Source: Synanceia verrucosa (taxonomy: Eukaryota > Chordata > Actinopteri > Perciformes > Synanceiidae). From it: DNA of 64,000 bases. Of the stretch, positions 15,001 through 26,073 are shown piece after piece. Location: positions 663,001-727,000 of the forward strand of contig CM056570.1 of NCBI GenBank assembly GCA_029721515.1, written 5' to 3'. The notes beneath the pieces were generated by a model, which saw only the letters and a list, made by a program, of their open reading frames with translations, had not been told where the DNA came from and ran no database searches. A program made the translations under genes and the position numbers. Numbering within the stretch: the first letter of the stretch is position 1; each line of letters opens with the position of its first letter.

Positions 15001-18000
15001 TCACACATTTTACATGTTATTTACTAATAAAAATACTATTATTACTGTGAAAAACCTAAGAATAAACATAAAGAATGAACTGTTTTATGATGTGTCACAC
15101 ATTTTACATGTTATTTACTAATAAAAATACTATTATTACTGTGAAAAACCTAAGAATAAACATAAAGAATGAACTGTTTTTATGATGTGTCACACATTTT
15201 ACATGTTATTTACTAATAAAAATACTATTATTACTGTGAAAAACCTAAGAATAAACATAAAGAATGAACTGTTTTTATGATGTGTCACACATTTTACATG
15301 TTATTTACTAATAAAAATACTATTATTACTGTGAAAAACCTAAGAATGAACATACAGAATGAACTGTTTTTATGATGTGTCACACATTTTACATGTTATT
15401 TACTAATAAAAATACTATTATTACTGTGAAAAACCTAAGAATGAACATAAAGAATGAACTGTTTTTATGATGTGTCAGACATTTTACATGTTATTTACTA
15501 ATAAAAATACTATTATTACTGTGAAAAACCTAAGAATGAACATAAAGAATGAACTGTTTTTATGATGTGTCACACATTTTACATGTTATTTACTAATAAA
15601 AATACTATTATTACTGTGAAAAACCTAAGAATGAACATAAAGAATGAACTGTTTTTATGATGTGTCACACATTTTACATGTTATTCACTAATAAAAATAC
15701 TATTATTACTGTGAAAAACCTAAGAATAAACATAAAGAATGAACTGTTTTTATGATGTGTCACACATTTTACATGTTATTTACTAATAAAAATACTATTA
15801 TTACTGTGAAAAACCTAAGAATGAAGATAAAGAATTAAATTTTTTTTTTATGTTTCACAGATTTTAGATGTTATTAACTAATAAAAATACTATTATTACT
15901 GTGAAAAACCTAAGAATAAACATAAAGAATGAACTGTTTTTATGATGTGTCACACATTTTACATGTTATTTACTAATAAAAATACTATTATTACTGTGAA
16001 AAACCTAAGAATAAACATAAAGAATGAACTGTTTTTATGATGTGTCACACATTTTACATGTTATTTACTAATAAAAATACTATTATTACTGTGAAAAACC
16101 TAAGAATAAACATAAAGAATGAACTGTTTTTATGATGTGTCACACATTTTACATGTTATTTACTAATAAAAATACTATTATTACTGTGAAAAACCTAAGA
16201 ATAAACATAAAGAATGAACTGTTTTTATGATGTGTCACACATTTTACATGTTATTTACTAATAAAAATACTATTATTACTGTGAAAAACCTAAGAATAAA
16301 CATACAGAATGAACTGTTTTTATGATGTGTCACACATTTTACATGTTATTCACTAATAAAAATACTATTATTACTGTGAAAAACCTAAGAATGAACATAA
16401 AGAATGAACTGTTTTTATGATGTGTCACACATTTTACATGTTATTTACTAATAAAAATACTATTATTACTGTGAAAAACCTAAGAATAAACATAAAGAAT
16501 GAACTGTTTTTATGATGTGTCACACATTTTACATGTTATTCACTAATAAAAATACTATTATTACTGTGAAAAACCTAAGAATGAACATAAAGAATGAACT
16601 GTTTTTATGATGTGTCACACATTTTACATGTTATTTACTAATAAAAATACTATTATTACTGTGAAAAACCTAAGAATAAACATAAAGAATGAACTGTTTT
16701 TATGATGTGTCACACATTTTACATGTTATTTACTAATAAAAATACTATTATTACTGTGAAAAACCTAAGAATGAACATAAAGAATGAACTGTTTTTATGA
16801 TGTGTCACACATTTTACATGTTATTTACTAATAAAAATACGATTATTACTGTGAAAAACCTAAGAATGAACATAAAGAATGAACTGTTTTTATGATGTGT
16901 CACACATTTTACATGTTATTTACTAATAAAAATACTATTATTACTGTGAAAAACCTAAGAATGAACATAAAGAATGAACTGTTTTTATGATGTGTCACAC
17001 ATTTTACATGTTATTTACTAATGAAAATACTATTATTACTGTGAAAAACCTAAGAATGAACATAAAGAATGAACTGTTTTTATGATGTGTCACACATTTT
17101 ACATGTTATTTACTAATAAAAATACTATTATTACTGTGAAAAACCTAAGAATAAACATAAAGAATGAACTGTTTTTATGATGTGTCACACATTTTACATG
17201 TTATTCACTAATAAAAATACTATTATTACTGTGAAAAACCTAAGAATAAACATAAAGAATGAACTGTTTTTATGATGTGTCACACATTTTACATGTTATT
17301 TACTAATAAAAATACTATTATTACTGTGAAAAACCTAAGAATAAACATAAAGAATGAACTGTTTTTATGATGTGTCACACATTTTACATGTTATTTACTA
17401 ATAAAAATACTATTATTACTGTGAAAAACCTAAGAATAAACATAAAGAATGAACTGTTTTTATGATGTGTCACACATTTTACATGTTATTTACTAATAAA
17501 AATACTATTATTACTGTGAAAAACCTAAGAATAAACATAAAGAATGAACTGTTTTTATGATGTGTCACACATTTTACATGTTATTTACTAATAAAAATAC
17601 TATTATTACTGTGAAAAACCTAAGAATAAACATAAAGAATGAACTGTTTTTATGATGTGTCACACATTTTACATGTTATTTACTAATAAAAATACTATTA
17701 TTACTGTGAAAAACCTAAGAATGAACATAAAGAATGAACTGTTTTTATGATGTGTCACACATTTTACATGTTATTTACTAATAAAAATACTATTATTACT
17801 GTGAAAAACCTAAGAATGAACATAAAGAATGAACTGTTTTTATGATGTGTCACACATTTTACATGTTATTTACTAATAAAAATACTATTATTACTGTGAA
17901 AAACCTAAGAATGAACAAAAAGAATGAACTGTTTTTATGATGTGTCACACATTTTACATGTTATTTACTAATAAAAATACTATTATTACTGTGAAAAACC

Positions 18001-21000
18001 TAAGCATAAACATAAAGACTGAACTGTTTTTATGATGTGTCACACATTTTACATGTTATTTACTAATAAAAATACTATTATTACTGTGAAAAACCTAAGA
18101 ATGAACATAAAGAATGAACTGTTTTTATGATGTGTCACACATTTTACATGTTATTTACTAATAAAAATACTATTATTACTGTGAAAAACCTAAGAATGAA
18201 CATAAAGAATGAACTGTTTTTATGATGTGTCACACATTTTACATGTTATTTACTAATAAAAATACTATTATTACTGTGAAAAACCTAAGAATAAACATAA
18301 AGAATGAACTGTTTTTATGATGTGTCACACATTTTACATGTTATTTACTAATAAAAATACTATTATTACTGTGAAAAACCTAAGAATAAACATAAAGAAT
18401 GAACTGTTTTTATGATGTGTCACACATTTTACATGTTATTTACTAATAAAAATACTATTATTACTGTGAAAAACCTAAGAATGAACATAAAGAATGAACT
18501 GTTTTTATGATGTGTCACACATTTTACATGTTATTTACTAATAAAAATACTATTATTACTGTGAAAAACCTAAGAATAAACATAAAGAATGAACTGTTTT
18601 TATGATGTGTCACACATTTTACATGTTATTTACTAATAAAAATACTATTATTACTGTGAAAAACCTAAGAATGAACATACAGAATGAACTGTTTTTATGA
18701 TGTGTCACACATTTTACATGTTATTTACTAATAAAAATACTATTATTACTGTGAAAAACCTAAGAATAAACATAAAGAATGAACTGTTTTTATGATGTGT
18801 CACACATTTTACATGTTATTTACTAATAAAAATACTATTATTACTGTGAAAAACCTAAGAATAAACATAAAGAATGAACTGTTTTTATGATGTGTCACAC
18901 ATTTTACATGTTATTCACTAATAAAAATACTATTATTACTGTGAAAAACCTAAGAATAAACATAAAGAATGAACTGTTTTTATGATGTGTCACACATTTT
19001 ACATGTTATTTACTAATAAAAATACTATTATTACTGTGAAAAACCTAAGAATAAACATAAAGAATGAACTGTTTTTATGATGTGTCACACATTTTACATG
19101 TTATTCACTAATAAAAATACTATTATTACTGTGAAAAACCTAAGAATAAACATAAAGAATGAACTGTTTTTATGATGTGTCACACATTTTACATGTTATT
19201 CACTAATAAAAATACTATTATTACTGTGAAAAACCTAAGAATGAACATAAAGAATGAACTGTTTTTATGATGTGTCACACATTTTACATGTTATTTACTA
19301 ATAAAAATACTATTATTACTGTGAAAAACCTAAGAATGAACATAAAGAATGAACTGTTTTTATGATGTGTCACACATTTTACATGTTATTCACTAATAAA
19401 AATACTATTATTACTGTGAAAAACCTAAGAATGAACATAAAGAATGAACTGTTTTTATGATGTGTCACACATTTTACATGTTATTTACTAATAAAAATAC
19501 TATTATTACTGTGAAAAACCTAAGAATGAACATAAAGAATGAACTGTTTTTATGATGTGTCACACATTTTACATGTTATTTACTAATAAAAATACTATTA
19601 TTACTGTGAAAAACCTAAGAATAAACATAAAGAATGAACTGTTTTTATGATGTGTCACACATTTTACATGTTATTTACTAATAAAAATACTATTATTACT
19701 GTGAAAAACCTAAGAATAAACATAAAGAATGAACTGTTTTTATGATGTGTCACACATTTTACATGTTATTCACTAATAAAAATACTATTATTACTGTGAA
19801 AAACCTAAGAATGAACATAAAGAATGAACTGTTTTTATGATGTGTCACACATTTTACATGTTATTTACTAATAAAAATACTATTATTACTGTGAAAAACC
19901 TAAGAATAAACATAAAGAATGAACTGTTTTTATGATGTGTCACACATTTTACATGTTATTTACTAATAAAAATACTATTATTACTGTGAAAAACCTAAGA
20001 ATAAACATAAAGAATGAACTGTTTTTATGATGTGTCACACATTTTACATGTTATTTACTAATAAAAATACTATTATTACTGTGAAAAACCTAAGAATGAA
20101 CATAAAGAATGAACTGTTTTTATGATGTGTCACACATTTTACATGTTATTTACTAATAAAAATACTATTATTACTGTGAAAAACCTAAGAATAAACATAA
20201 AGAATGAACTGTTTTTATGATGTGTCACACATTTTACATGTTATTTACTAATAAAAATACTATTATTACTGTGAAAAACCTAAGAATAAACATAAAGAAT
20301 GAACTGTTTTTATGATGTGTCACACATTTTACATGTTATTTACTAATAAAAATACTATTATTACTGTGAAAAACCTAACAATAAACATAAACAATGAACT
20401 GTTTTTATGATGTGTCACACATTTTACATGTTATTTACTAATAAAAATACTATTATTACTGTGAAAAACCTAAGAATAAACATAAAGAATGAACTGTTTT
20501 TATGATGTGTCACACATTTTACATGTTATTTACTAATAAAAATACTATTATTACTGTGAAAAACCTAAGAATGAACATAAAGAATGAACTGTTTTTATGA
20601 TGTGTCACACATTTTACATGTTATTTACTCATAAAAATACTATTATTACTGTGAAAAACCTAAGAATAAACATAAAGAATGAACTGTTTTTATGATGTGT
20701 CACACATTTTACATGTTATTTACTCATAAAAATACTATTATTACTGTGAAAAACCTAAGAATGAACATAAAGAATGAACTGTTTTTATGATGTGTCACAC
20801 ATTTTACATGTTATTTACTAATAAAAATACTATTATTACTGTGAAAAACCTAAGAATGAACATAAAGAATGAACTGTTTTTATGATGTGTCACACATTTT
20901 ACATGTTATTTACTAATAAAAATACTATTATTACTGTGAAAAACCTAAGAATGAACATAAAGAATGAACTGTTTTTATGATGTGTCACACATTTTACATG

Positions 21001-21540
21001 TTATTTACTCATAAAAATACTATTATTACTGTGAAAAACCTAAGAATAAACATAAAGAATGAACTGTTTTTATGATGTGTCACACATTTTACATGTTATT
21101 TACTAATAAAAATACTATTATTACTGTGAAAAACCTAAGAATGAACATAAAGAATGAACTGTTTTTATGATGTGTCACACATTTTACATGTTATTTACTA
21201 ATAAAAATACTATTATTACTGTGAAAAACCTAAGAATAAACATAAAGAATGAACTGTTTTTATGATGTGTCACACATTTTACATGTTATTTACTAATAAA
21301 AATACTATTATTACTGTGAAAAACCTAAGAATGAACATAAAGAATGAACTGTTTTTATGATGTGTCACACATTTTACATGTTATTTACTAATAAAAATAC
21401 TATTATTACTGTGAAAAACCTAAGAATGAACATAAAGAATGAACTGTTTTTATGATGTGTCACACATTTTACATGTTATTCACTAATAAAAATACTATTA
21501 TTACTGTGAAAAACCTAAGCATGAACATAAAGAATGAACT
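1..21540. repeat. Giant AT-rich 95-bp satellite array in adgrg6 intron 6
   Basis: The unit is 95 bp: 'cattttacat' recurs at 1, 96, 191 and onward. This gives about 226 head-to-tail copies, nearly identical to each other and about 22% G+C. The array is open at the left edge, so its true length is greater. Recurring variants are A, G, C or T after 'cctaagaat', 'ttattt/c/aact', 'cataaag/catacag', and occasional 94-bp units with one A fewer. Noticeably diverged units lie near 4560-4580 and 15823-15880. All six frames are stopped in every unit. By position it lies in the intron after adgrg6 exon 6, ending 67 nt from that exon's donor. A centromeric or heterochromatic satellite joined here by the assembly is the alternative. 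Confidence 0.97.
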
Positions 21541-21650
21541 GTACATGGTTTCATTTGTTTTTCAGGTGATAACAGACAGTAGTGGAGTGTGTTTTTATGA
21601 TGTGTCATGTTATTTACTAATAAAAATATGATTATTACTGTGAAAAACCT
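21541..21650. repeat. Degenerate right edge of the 95-bp array
   Basis: The last regular unit stops at about 21541. It is interrupted by about 50 bp of unrelated sequence containing 'gtttttcaggtgataac'. A final decayed unit follows (about 21592-21650), with an internal deletion around 'gtgtcatgttatttac' and several substitutions. Divergent terminal units are typical of the edge of an array that expands by unequal exchange in its interior. Confidence 0.85.
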
Positions 21651-21717
21651 GCTGCTCGTGATTCCACGTCATTAACAGGGTTAGCGCGGTGTTTCTCTCT
21701 TTTCTCTTTCTACTCAC

Positions 21718-21891
21718 TGCAGCTGAGCGAGGTGTCGGTCTGGGCCATGGCGGTCGGGATGGTCCACTGGTCGTTGTCCCAGTCGATGACGTTTCCCACG
21801 GCGTCGCAGCTCAGAGCGCTCAGCTGCTGCACCGTCATGGCGTAGTCCCAGAGCCTCAGGTTGTAGATGTTCCCGTCGAAGCTGTGCTGAC
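21718..21891 (-). CDS. adgrg6: adgrg6 exon 6: C-terminal part of pentraxin-like domain
   Basis: The exon is 174 nt, entered in phase 1 after 'tctcttcag' and leaving in phase 1 at donor 'gtgagt' (21717-21712). It encodes residues 286-343 of the predicted protein. The segments 'GNIYNLRLWDYAM', 'LSCDAVGNVIDW' and 'TSLSC' closely resemble the end of the PTX domain of GPR126/ADGRG6. The 'G-I-Y-N-x-R-L-W' strand is the pentraxin/LamG signature. The next exons (SEA, hormone-receptor, GAIN and seven-helix regions) are not in the window and should lie left of the satellite. The gene symbol rests on remembered similarity to vertebrate ADGRG6, agreement of all exon phases and synteny with vta1. Confidence 0.9.
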
Positions 21892-22391
21892 CTGAAGAGA
21901 ATAAAACACAAATGTTCCTCTGAGCTGAATCCAGATTAACAAACAACCACTTTTTTTAAACGCTCTGAATGTTCCCAGTTTACTTCCTGTTAGCAGCCGA
22001 CAGGAAGTAAACGTGGATCCACTAAATGTAATAAGAAGCTGGAGCATTAACATGTTTAGTTATTAAATACAGTATTTTCTCTTGTAATTGGACTGTGTGT
22101 GTTTTTTTTAGTTTCCAGGAGTCTTCAGAGCAAAACTTCGTTCAGACTAAATATCCTTCAGTCAGTCATAGATTCATTTCTGCACCTTTCTGTACACCTT
22201 TTGTCTCTGTTTATCTGCCATATTTCACTGTTTTTTTTACCACATAATCAGAGTTTGGACAGTCCATATTTATTCTCAGTCACTTGATTATCTTTGGCTT
22301 CTTATCTCTGCACTGTGTTCATATGTTTACATGTCGCAGATACCAAGTTAAAGTCCTTCCTAAGCTCTGGTGTCTTCAGGATGAGGCTCAC
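21892..22391 (-). other. adgrg6: adgrg6 intron 5, mostly unique sequence
   Basis: This short intron (500 nt) joins two pentraxin exons in phase 1, with donor 'gtgagc' and acceptor 'tctcttcag'. I see no repeat or additional exon. The open frames crossing it on either strand are extensions or shadows of the flanking exons. Confidence 0.85.
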
Positions 22392-22671
22392 CTCCGAGTC
22401 TGAACTGACCACCAGCTGGAACCGAGCGGCCGCTGGACGACCAGCACGTCTTGGTCCAGAAGTTCCCGTTAAAGTAGACGGACACCTGGCCGTTGGACGA
22501 GGACCAGAGGACACAGAAAGGCCTCATGGAGGAGGTGAAGTCATCAGAGGAGAGGATGGAGTCGATGGAGCACTCCACACCGTCCACCACCATCTTCATG
22601 ACGGACTGATCGGAGCCCAGACTGAGAGCCACGTTGTTGCTCCGGTCGTAGTAAGTGAAGATCCACTCTTT
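22392..22671 (-). CDS. adgrg6: adgrg6 exon 5: central pentraxin-like domain
   Basis: The exon is 280 nt, from phase 0 (acceptor 'cctccacag') to phase 1 (donor 'gtgagc'), and encodes residues 193-285. It begins 'KEWIFTYYDRSNNVALSLG'. It contains the pentraxin-type core 'RPFCVLWSSSNGQVSVYFNG', in which the Cys and the following W-x-S correspond to the family's C-x-x-W-x-S signature. Further cysteines are C226 and C268. The PTX domain sits between the CUB and SEA regions of the receptor's extracellular N terminus. The antisense frame at 22294-22866 overlaps this exon and is not a gene. Confidence 0.92.
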
Positions 22672-23426
22672 CTGTGGAGGAAAGAAACCAGGATGGACAG
22701 CAGCACGAGACAGAAGACATATAAAACAAAGACAACACAAGATATAAATAATAAGGAAAAATATAAAACAAAAACAGTGTATAATAGAGTACTCCTGTTC
22801 ACAGTACAGATGGAAATAGATATAAAAAAATATTATTATAGTAATAATTGGTGGGAGGAGCAATAATCAGAAATAAAAACTAATCATTCAAAATAAAAAA
22901 ACAAATTAGTGAGGAAAAAATCAAATATTCTCTGAAATTTATATTAAATAAATGAAATGTCTCATACATTTTATGGGAAGAAATAATATTCTATAACATA
23001 TTATGTATAAATGTATTTGTTATTAAAGTGATGAATTCATCTGAGAGTCTTGGTGCAAAAAATCAAATCAAATAAATCAAATATTTGATATATTTATCAG
23101 CCTTGAACAGGGCAGAACGTTCTCCTTGAATCTTCTGATAAAGAATGTAAATTATGTTTTTTTTAATTAGACACAGACCAAAAACTTTTCAGCTTATCAG
23201 AGAATAATTCAGTTTAGATGGAGGAATAAAGGCCAACGAGACGCCACCACTGACTGATGACATTTAAACACCTGAAAAATCAGATTCTTTACCTGTGTGA
23301 CATCAACGACAAAGTTTTCTGACAGTTTTGATTATTTTTGCATGCTCTTTTATATATTTTAACCCTGCAGTGTTCTTTACTATTAACTTCACAGAGGAAA
23401 CGTAATAAGAAGAGTAAGATCATCAC
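22672..23426 (-). other. adgrg6: adgrg6 intron 4
   Basis: This is a 755-nt AT-rich intron in phase 0. Its donor, 'gtgatg', follows six A residues and is weak. I see no tandem repeat, retroposon or extra exon in it. Confidence 0.8.
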
Positions 23427-23563
23427 TTTTTTCTGGCTGCTGCGCTCCACCTCAAAGCAAAGCGTCAGGTGACTCAGCGTCGGCATGGAAACGGAGTCAG
23501 ACACTTTGGTGACTAGGCTGCCTCTGGATATGATGACCTTCTGGTTCCTCATCGCCACGGCAA
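23427..23563 (-). CDS. adgrg6: adgrg6 exon 4: CUB-PTX junction and start of pentraxin-like domain
   Basis: The exon is 137 nt, phase 1 in and phase 0 out, and completes codon 147 and encodes 148-192. It reads 'VAVAMRNQKVIISRG', then 'SVSMPTLSHLTLCFEVE'. This matches the start of the ADGRG6 PTX domain, where 'RNQKVI' and 'LCFE' are recognisable landmarks. The spacing from 'FE' to the tryptophan encoded at the start of exon 5 (12 residues) equals that in mammalian ADGRG6 as I recall it, which supports ending the exon at the weak donor. Its acceptor 'tcctctccag' is the end of a pyrimidine-rich stretch several hundred bases long. Confidence 0.9.
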
Positions 23564-23960
23564 CTGGAGAGGAGAGAGGAAAAGAAGAGTTAAAAGGAAG
23601 GATGGAAGGGAGGAAAGGAGGTGAGGAAAGGAAGGATAGAAGGGAAGAAAGGAGTAGAGGAAAGGAGGTGAGGAAAGGAAGGATGGAGAGGAGGAAAGGA
23701 AGGATGAAAGGGTTGAAAGGAGGAGGGGAAAGGAAGGATGAAAGGGTGGAAAGGATGAGAGGAAAGGAAGAATGAAAGGGAGGGAAGGAGGAGAGGAAAG
23801 GAAGGATGAAATGATGGATGGAAGGGAGGCAAGAAGAAAAAGAAGAGGAAGAAGTGATGAAGGCAGAAAATAAAGAAACAAAGAAGAGTGAAAGAAATAA
23901 AAAAAGTAGACAGAAAAAAGATAAAGAATGCAGAGAATAATAAAAAGAAAGAGTAAAATA
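23564..23960 (-). repeat. Purine-rich (GGAAAGGA-type) array, a long polypyrimidine tract upstream of exon 4
   Basis: On the plus strand nearly every base from 23566 to about 23850 is A or G, organised in variable 'aggaaaggaaggatgaaagg' units, and it decays into A-rich sequence up to about 23960. In the direction of adgrg6 transcription this is continuous C/T sequence ending exactly at the exon 4 acceptor. Long mirror-like purine runs of this type can form intramolecular triplexes. Confidence 0.9.
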
Positions 23961-23978
23961 TAAATGAATGAAAACATG

Positions 23979-24009
23979 TTATGATGATGATGATGATGAT
24001 GATGATGAT
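23979..24009. repeat. (GAT)n microsatellite
   Basis: About ten perfect 'gat' units lie at 23979-24009 in adgrg6 intron 3. The remainder to 24270 is AT-rich unique sequence. Confidence 0.95.
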
Positions 24010-24270
24010 TACTAGGTGTCACCAAATGTCTGAACTGAAATGAAACTTTATTAAACACCTTTACTGTCTGCTGTGCACTAATAACACTTTAAACATATGA
24101 AAGAAATGTCTACAGTGTTTTTCACTAAATGCTTTGGTGAAAAACAATAAAAAAAAGCATTATAAAATATAAAAAAATAAACAGCAGCCGTTGAGAACAG
24201 ATAGCAACTTGCTAGCAGATGTCCAATAAGAATGTAATGAACAATGCTAGTTTTTAGCCTCCTCTGGTGT

Positions 24271-25168
24271 TGGATTAGCCTAGCTACATTTGAAGAACAG
24301 GATCATTCTGGGCCTGGTTCTAGGACATTAGCTTGGATTAGCCTAGCTACATTTGAAGAACAGGATCATTCTGGGCCTGGTTCTAGGACGTTAGCTTGGA
24401 TTAGCCTAGCTACATTTGAAGAACAGGATCATTCTGGGCCTGGTTCTAGGACATTAGCTTGGATTAGCCTAGCTACATTTGAAGAACAGGATCATTCTGG
24501 GCCTGGTTCTAGGACATTAGCTTGGATTAGCCTAGCTACATTTGAAGAACAGGATCATTCTGGGCCTGGTTCTAGGACATTAGCTTGGATTAGCCTAGCT
24601 ACATTTGAAGAACAGGATCATTCTGGGCCTGGTTCTAGGACGTTAGCTTGGATTAGCCTAGCTACATTTGAAGAACAGGATCATTTTGGGCCTGGTTCTA
24701 GGACGTTAGCTTGGATTAGCCTAGCTACATTTGAAGAACAGGATCATTCTGGGCCTTGTTCTAGGACGTTAGCTTGGATTAGCCTAGCTACATTTGAAGA
24801 ACAGGATCATTCTGGGCCTTGTTCTAGGACATTAGCTTGGATTAGCCTAGCTACATTTGAAGAACAGGATCATTCTGGGCCTTGTTCTAGGACATTATCT
24901 TGGATTAGCCTAGCTGCATGTGAAGAACAGGATCATTTTGGGCCCGGTTCTAGGACGTTAACTTGGATTAGCTTAGCTACATGTGAAGAACAGGATCATT
25001 CTGGGCCTGGTTCTAGGACATTAGCCTGGATTAGCCTAGCTACATGTGAAGAACAGGATAATTTTGGGCCTGGTTCTAGGACATTAGCTTGGATTAGCCT
25101 AGCTACATGTGAAGAACAGGATAATTTTGGGCCTGGTTCTAGGACATTAGCCTGGATTAGCCTGGCTC
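24271..25168. repeat. 63-bp minisatellite in adgrg6 intron 3
   Basis: There are fourteen full copies plus a partial one of a 63-bp unit beginning 'tggattagcctagctacatt'. Copies near the right (exon-proximal) end are more diverged ('acatgtgaagaacaggata'), and the left copies are almost identical. Because 63 is a multiple of three, the plus strand shows a 368-codon open frame of 21-residue repeats that then runs antisense through the CUB exon. That frame is a by-product. The array ends about 20 nt from the CUB exon's donor. Confidence 0.95.
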
Positions 25169-25189
25169 CAGGACTCTGGCTCAACCTAC

Positions 25190-25537
25190 CGTGTCGGAAG
25201 CTAACACTGAACCCCCTCTTCTGCACGCTGAAGTCGGAGGTGAAGGACAGCTCCATCACGTTCCCCGTCGAGTTCAGCGTCAGACCGTTAGCCGTCGGGC
25301 CGCAGAACTTAACATCGGTGTTCCCCGTGTTCACCAGCACCCGGTCGTAGATGCATCCCGGCGCCTCCTCCAGGTCAAAGTCAAGGAAGGACAGCTGGAT
25401 GATGAAGCCGGCGGGGGCCTGCATGGTCCACTTACAGGCCTGAGAATTGGGGTATTTCTGGGGGTAGCAGGGCGACGTGAACTCCCCCTGGGCCTCCATC
25501 AGCACCACGTTACAGTTGGTGGAGCTGCAGCTCAGCG
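25190..25537 (-). CDS. adgrg6: adgrg6 exon 3: CUB domain
   Basis: The exon is 348 nt, phase 1 in (acceptor 'gtcacctccag') and phase 1 out (donor 'gtaggt'). It completes codon 31 and encodes 32-146. It is one complete CUB domain with four cysteines at the expected spacing (C39, C65, C92, C109), 'FTSPCYPQKYPNSQACKW', 'LDFDLEEAPGCIYDRV' and 'TSDFSVQKRGF'. Acidic residues at the usual CUB calcium site are present (E49, D95, D132), and D132-F133 appears to match the calcium-site Asp-Phe pair studied in zebrafish Gpr126. There is an N-glycosylation sequon at N119. In ADGRG6 the CUB domain contributes to extracellular ligand contacts and to the closed shape of the ectodomain. An upstream Cys (C34) is also encoded here. 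Confidence 0.95.
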
Positions 25538-25891
25538 CTGGAGGTGACGGTACATTCATGAACTTTCAAAAAGGTTAATATCACTCAGAGGACAAGATGC
25601 TAGTAGACAAGGACACAAGCAGACAGGACAAGAGGACAGGACCCGTAAAAAGGGTAGGAGACAAGACCTTAGATTAAGGAGGCGACTGAGGAGGCGTCAG
25701 GCACAGCGGAGCCACGATAAAAGACATCCTGGTGGATTCAAGAAGAAGGACCTTCAGGGTTCAGGAGACAAGACCAAGACCAGGACCAAGACTTGTTTTA
25801 AAAGGGACAACAAGAGACGACAAGAACAGGAAGTGTCTTTGAGAGATCCAAAGAGGAAGAAAAGGAGACAAGTCGTGCGGTTAGCTAAAGG

Positions 25892-25923
<32 letters not shown>

Positions 25924-26073
25924 ATCAATCAATCAATCAATCAATCAATTGAGAGCAGATTGATTGGTAAAGACAGAAGTGGACTGGGAATGTTCACAGC
26001 CAGACCCTCGTCAAGTTTTAGTTTTGATTAAAAAAACATCTGCAGCAAAGTTAGAAAAAGTCACTTTTTAAGG
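25538..26073 (-). other. adgrg6: adgrg6 intron 2, 3' end, with a short (AATC)n run
   Basis: This is unique intron sequence next to the CUB exon acceptor. It contains a tetranucleotide microsatellite, '(aatc)n' with one interruption, at about 25893-25949. Nothing else is recognisable. Confidence 0.85.

Noticed and set aside
1..21540. CRISPR array
   Set aside because: Units are contiguous 95-bp repeats without distinct spacers, in a eukaryotic gene context.
22294..22866. Plus-strand 190-codon open frame
   Set aside because: It is antisense to adgrg6 exon 5 and its flanking introns. The minus strand has matching splice sites and family similarity.
23289..23427. Extension of adgrg6 exon 4 past 23427 into 'VMILLFLLRFLCEVN'
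   Set aside because: The alternative donor 'gtaaag' downstream would leave phase 1, which does not fit the phase 0 entry of exon 5. The shorter exon also preserves the family's FE-to-Trp spacing.
24244..25350. Plus-strand open frame of 368 codons with 14 perfect 21-residue repeats
   Set aside because: It is a 63-bp minisatellite (multiple of three) in intron 3, running on antisense through the CUB exon. No start context, promoter or recognisable domain supports it.
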